Shown: one piece after another, positions 5,159 to 5,430 of the stretch
Numbering within the stretch: position 1 is the first letter of the stretch
How the letters are laid out: each line of letters opens with the position of its first letter
The notes under the pieces: generated by a model
Seen by the model: the letters and a program-made list of their open reading frames with translations, nothing else
Told to the model about the DNA's origin: nothing
The model's database searches: none
Translations under genes and position numbers: made by a program
Source of the DNA: Syntrophomonas sp.
GTDB lineage: Bacteria > Bacillota > Syntrophomonadia > Syntrophomonadales > Syntrophomonadaceae
DNA length: 5,430 nucleotides
Assembly (NCBI GenBank): GCA_028693695.1
Contig: JAQUUV010000058.1
Coordinates: 1-5,430 of the forward strand
Direction of reading: 5' to 3'

Positions 5159-5341
5159 TTGACAGAAGAGAATGAGGGTAAACTGGAGCTAATCTCCTGC
5201 AAAAGCTTCCAGGCCAATGATGAATTGGTGCGGGTAGTTGATTTTCTAAATAAAAATCTCAAGTCCAAGAAGGTCATGTTTGGTATCAGCAAAGACAAGG
5301 AAAATGACCTTATGACCATAAATATCTATGAGTTCCAATAA
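5159..5341 (+). CDS. YpmA/DUF4264 family small protein
   Basis: From TTG at 5159 this is a 60-residue soluble protein. Its core, ELVRVVDFLNKNLKSKKVMFG followed by ISKDKENDLMTINIYE split here for length, matches the pattern of DUF4264 proteins such as YpmA of Bacillus subtilis (pattern KIVDxLNxxLKxxxxMFGLxxD), an uncharacterised family of about 55-60 residues in Firmicutes. The TTG start is chosen because AGGGGGAG (5146-5153) ends five bases before it. The in-frame ATG at 5135 would add eight residues encoded by the ribosome binding site itself and starts before the predicted transcription start. It is followed after 21 bases by the signal peptidase I-like gene, so the two are probably co-transcribed. 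Its function is unknown. Confidence 0.85.
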   Translation: MTEENEGKLELISCKSFQANDELVRVVDFLNKNLKSKKVMFGISKDKENDLMTINIYEFQ

Positions 5342-5362
5342 AATAATATAGTGGGGTGCCTT

Positions 5363-5430
5363 ATGAGTAGAGAAATGAAGGATTTTCTAAAAGAAACTAT
5401 CAGTGTAATTGTCATTGCATTCATACTTGC
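5363..5430 (+). CDS. lepB: Signal peptidase I, N-terminal fragment (cut by window edge)
   Basis: ATG at 5363, with GTGGGGTG (5351-5358) as ribosome binding site, opens 22 codons to the window end. The product begins MSREMKDFLKETISVIVIAF, a short basic/acidic cytoplasmic lead followed by the start of a hydrophobic membrane helix. This is the usual shape of the N-terminus of Gram-positive type I signal peptidases (a K-x-x-x-x-IVIAxxLA type pattern), membrane-anchored serine/lysine proteases that remove signal peptides outside the membrane. The catalytic Ser and Lys lie beyond the window, so the call rests only on the N-terminal pattern. Any other single-span membrane protein is possible. Confidence 0.6.
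   Translation, partial: MSREMKDFLKETISVIVIAFIL

Overview
The window looks like chromosomal housekeeping DNA from an anaerobic, low-to-mid GC Gram-positive bacterium of the Clostridia (the syntrophic or Peptococcaceae-like branch is my best guess). The basis is the strong purine-rich ribosome binding sites (GGGAGG, GGGGAGG, AAAGGAG), frequent non-ATG starts, a YpmA/DUF4264 protein, a DUF2225 protein, a DUF366 protein and a short Mrp with an N-terminal cysteine motif. There is no sign of a phage, insertion sequence, CRISPR array, tRNA or rRNA.

Layout. At the left edge is the 5' end of an unrecognised minus-strand gene (from 91 leftwards). It is divergent from an Mrp/NBP35-type iron-sulfur carrier ATPase (177-1019). 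The next 277 bases hold a 12-codon remnant that reads like the N-terminus of exonuclease III (from 1064), followed by a good sigma-A-type promoter (1168-1197). That promoter precedes a 48-residue orphan protein (1297-1443) which ends at a textbook intrinsic terminator (1484-1514). cobO (cob(I)alamin adenosyltransferase) follows on the plus strand, probably from a CTG start at 1601. It meets a minus-strand DUF2225 gene tail to tail, and the two stop codons overlap at 2143-2146. The DUF2225 protein joins a zinc ribbon, a TPR-like middle and a C-terminal segment that looks like a ribbon-helix-helix DNA-binding domain.

A divergent AT-rich region with palindromes (about 3199-3397) separates DUF2225 from a compact plus-strand operon, queD - DUF366 - queE. 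QueD and QueE catalyse the second and third steps from GTP towards preQ0, the precursor of the tRNA base queuosine. GTP cyclohydrolase, QueC and QueF are not in the window. The DUF366 gene overlaps queE, which suggests a functional or translational link. A separate promoter (5103-5131) then serves a YpmA/DUF4264 small protein and the first 22 codons of a gene that looks like signal peptidase I, cut by the right edge.

No complete new system is evident. The points most worth checking are DUF366 inside the deazapurine operon, the DUF2225-RHH-like fusion next to palindromes, the exonuclease III relic, the orphan small gene with its own promoter and terminator, and the probable CTG start of cobO.
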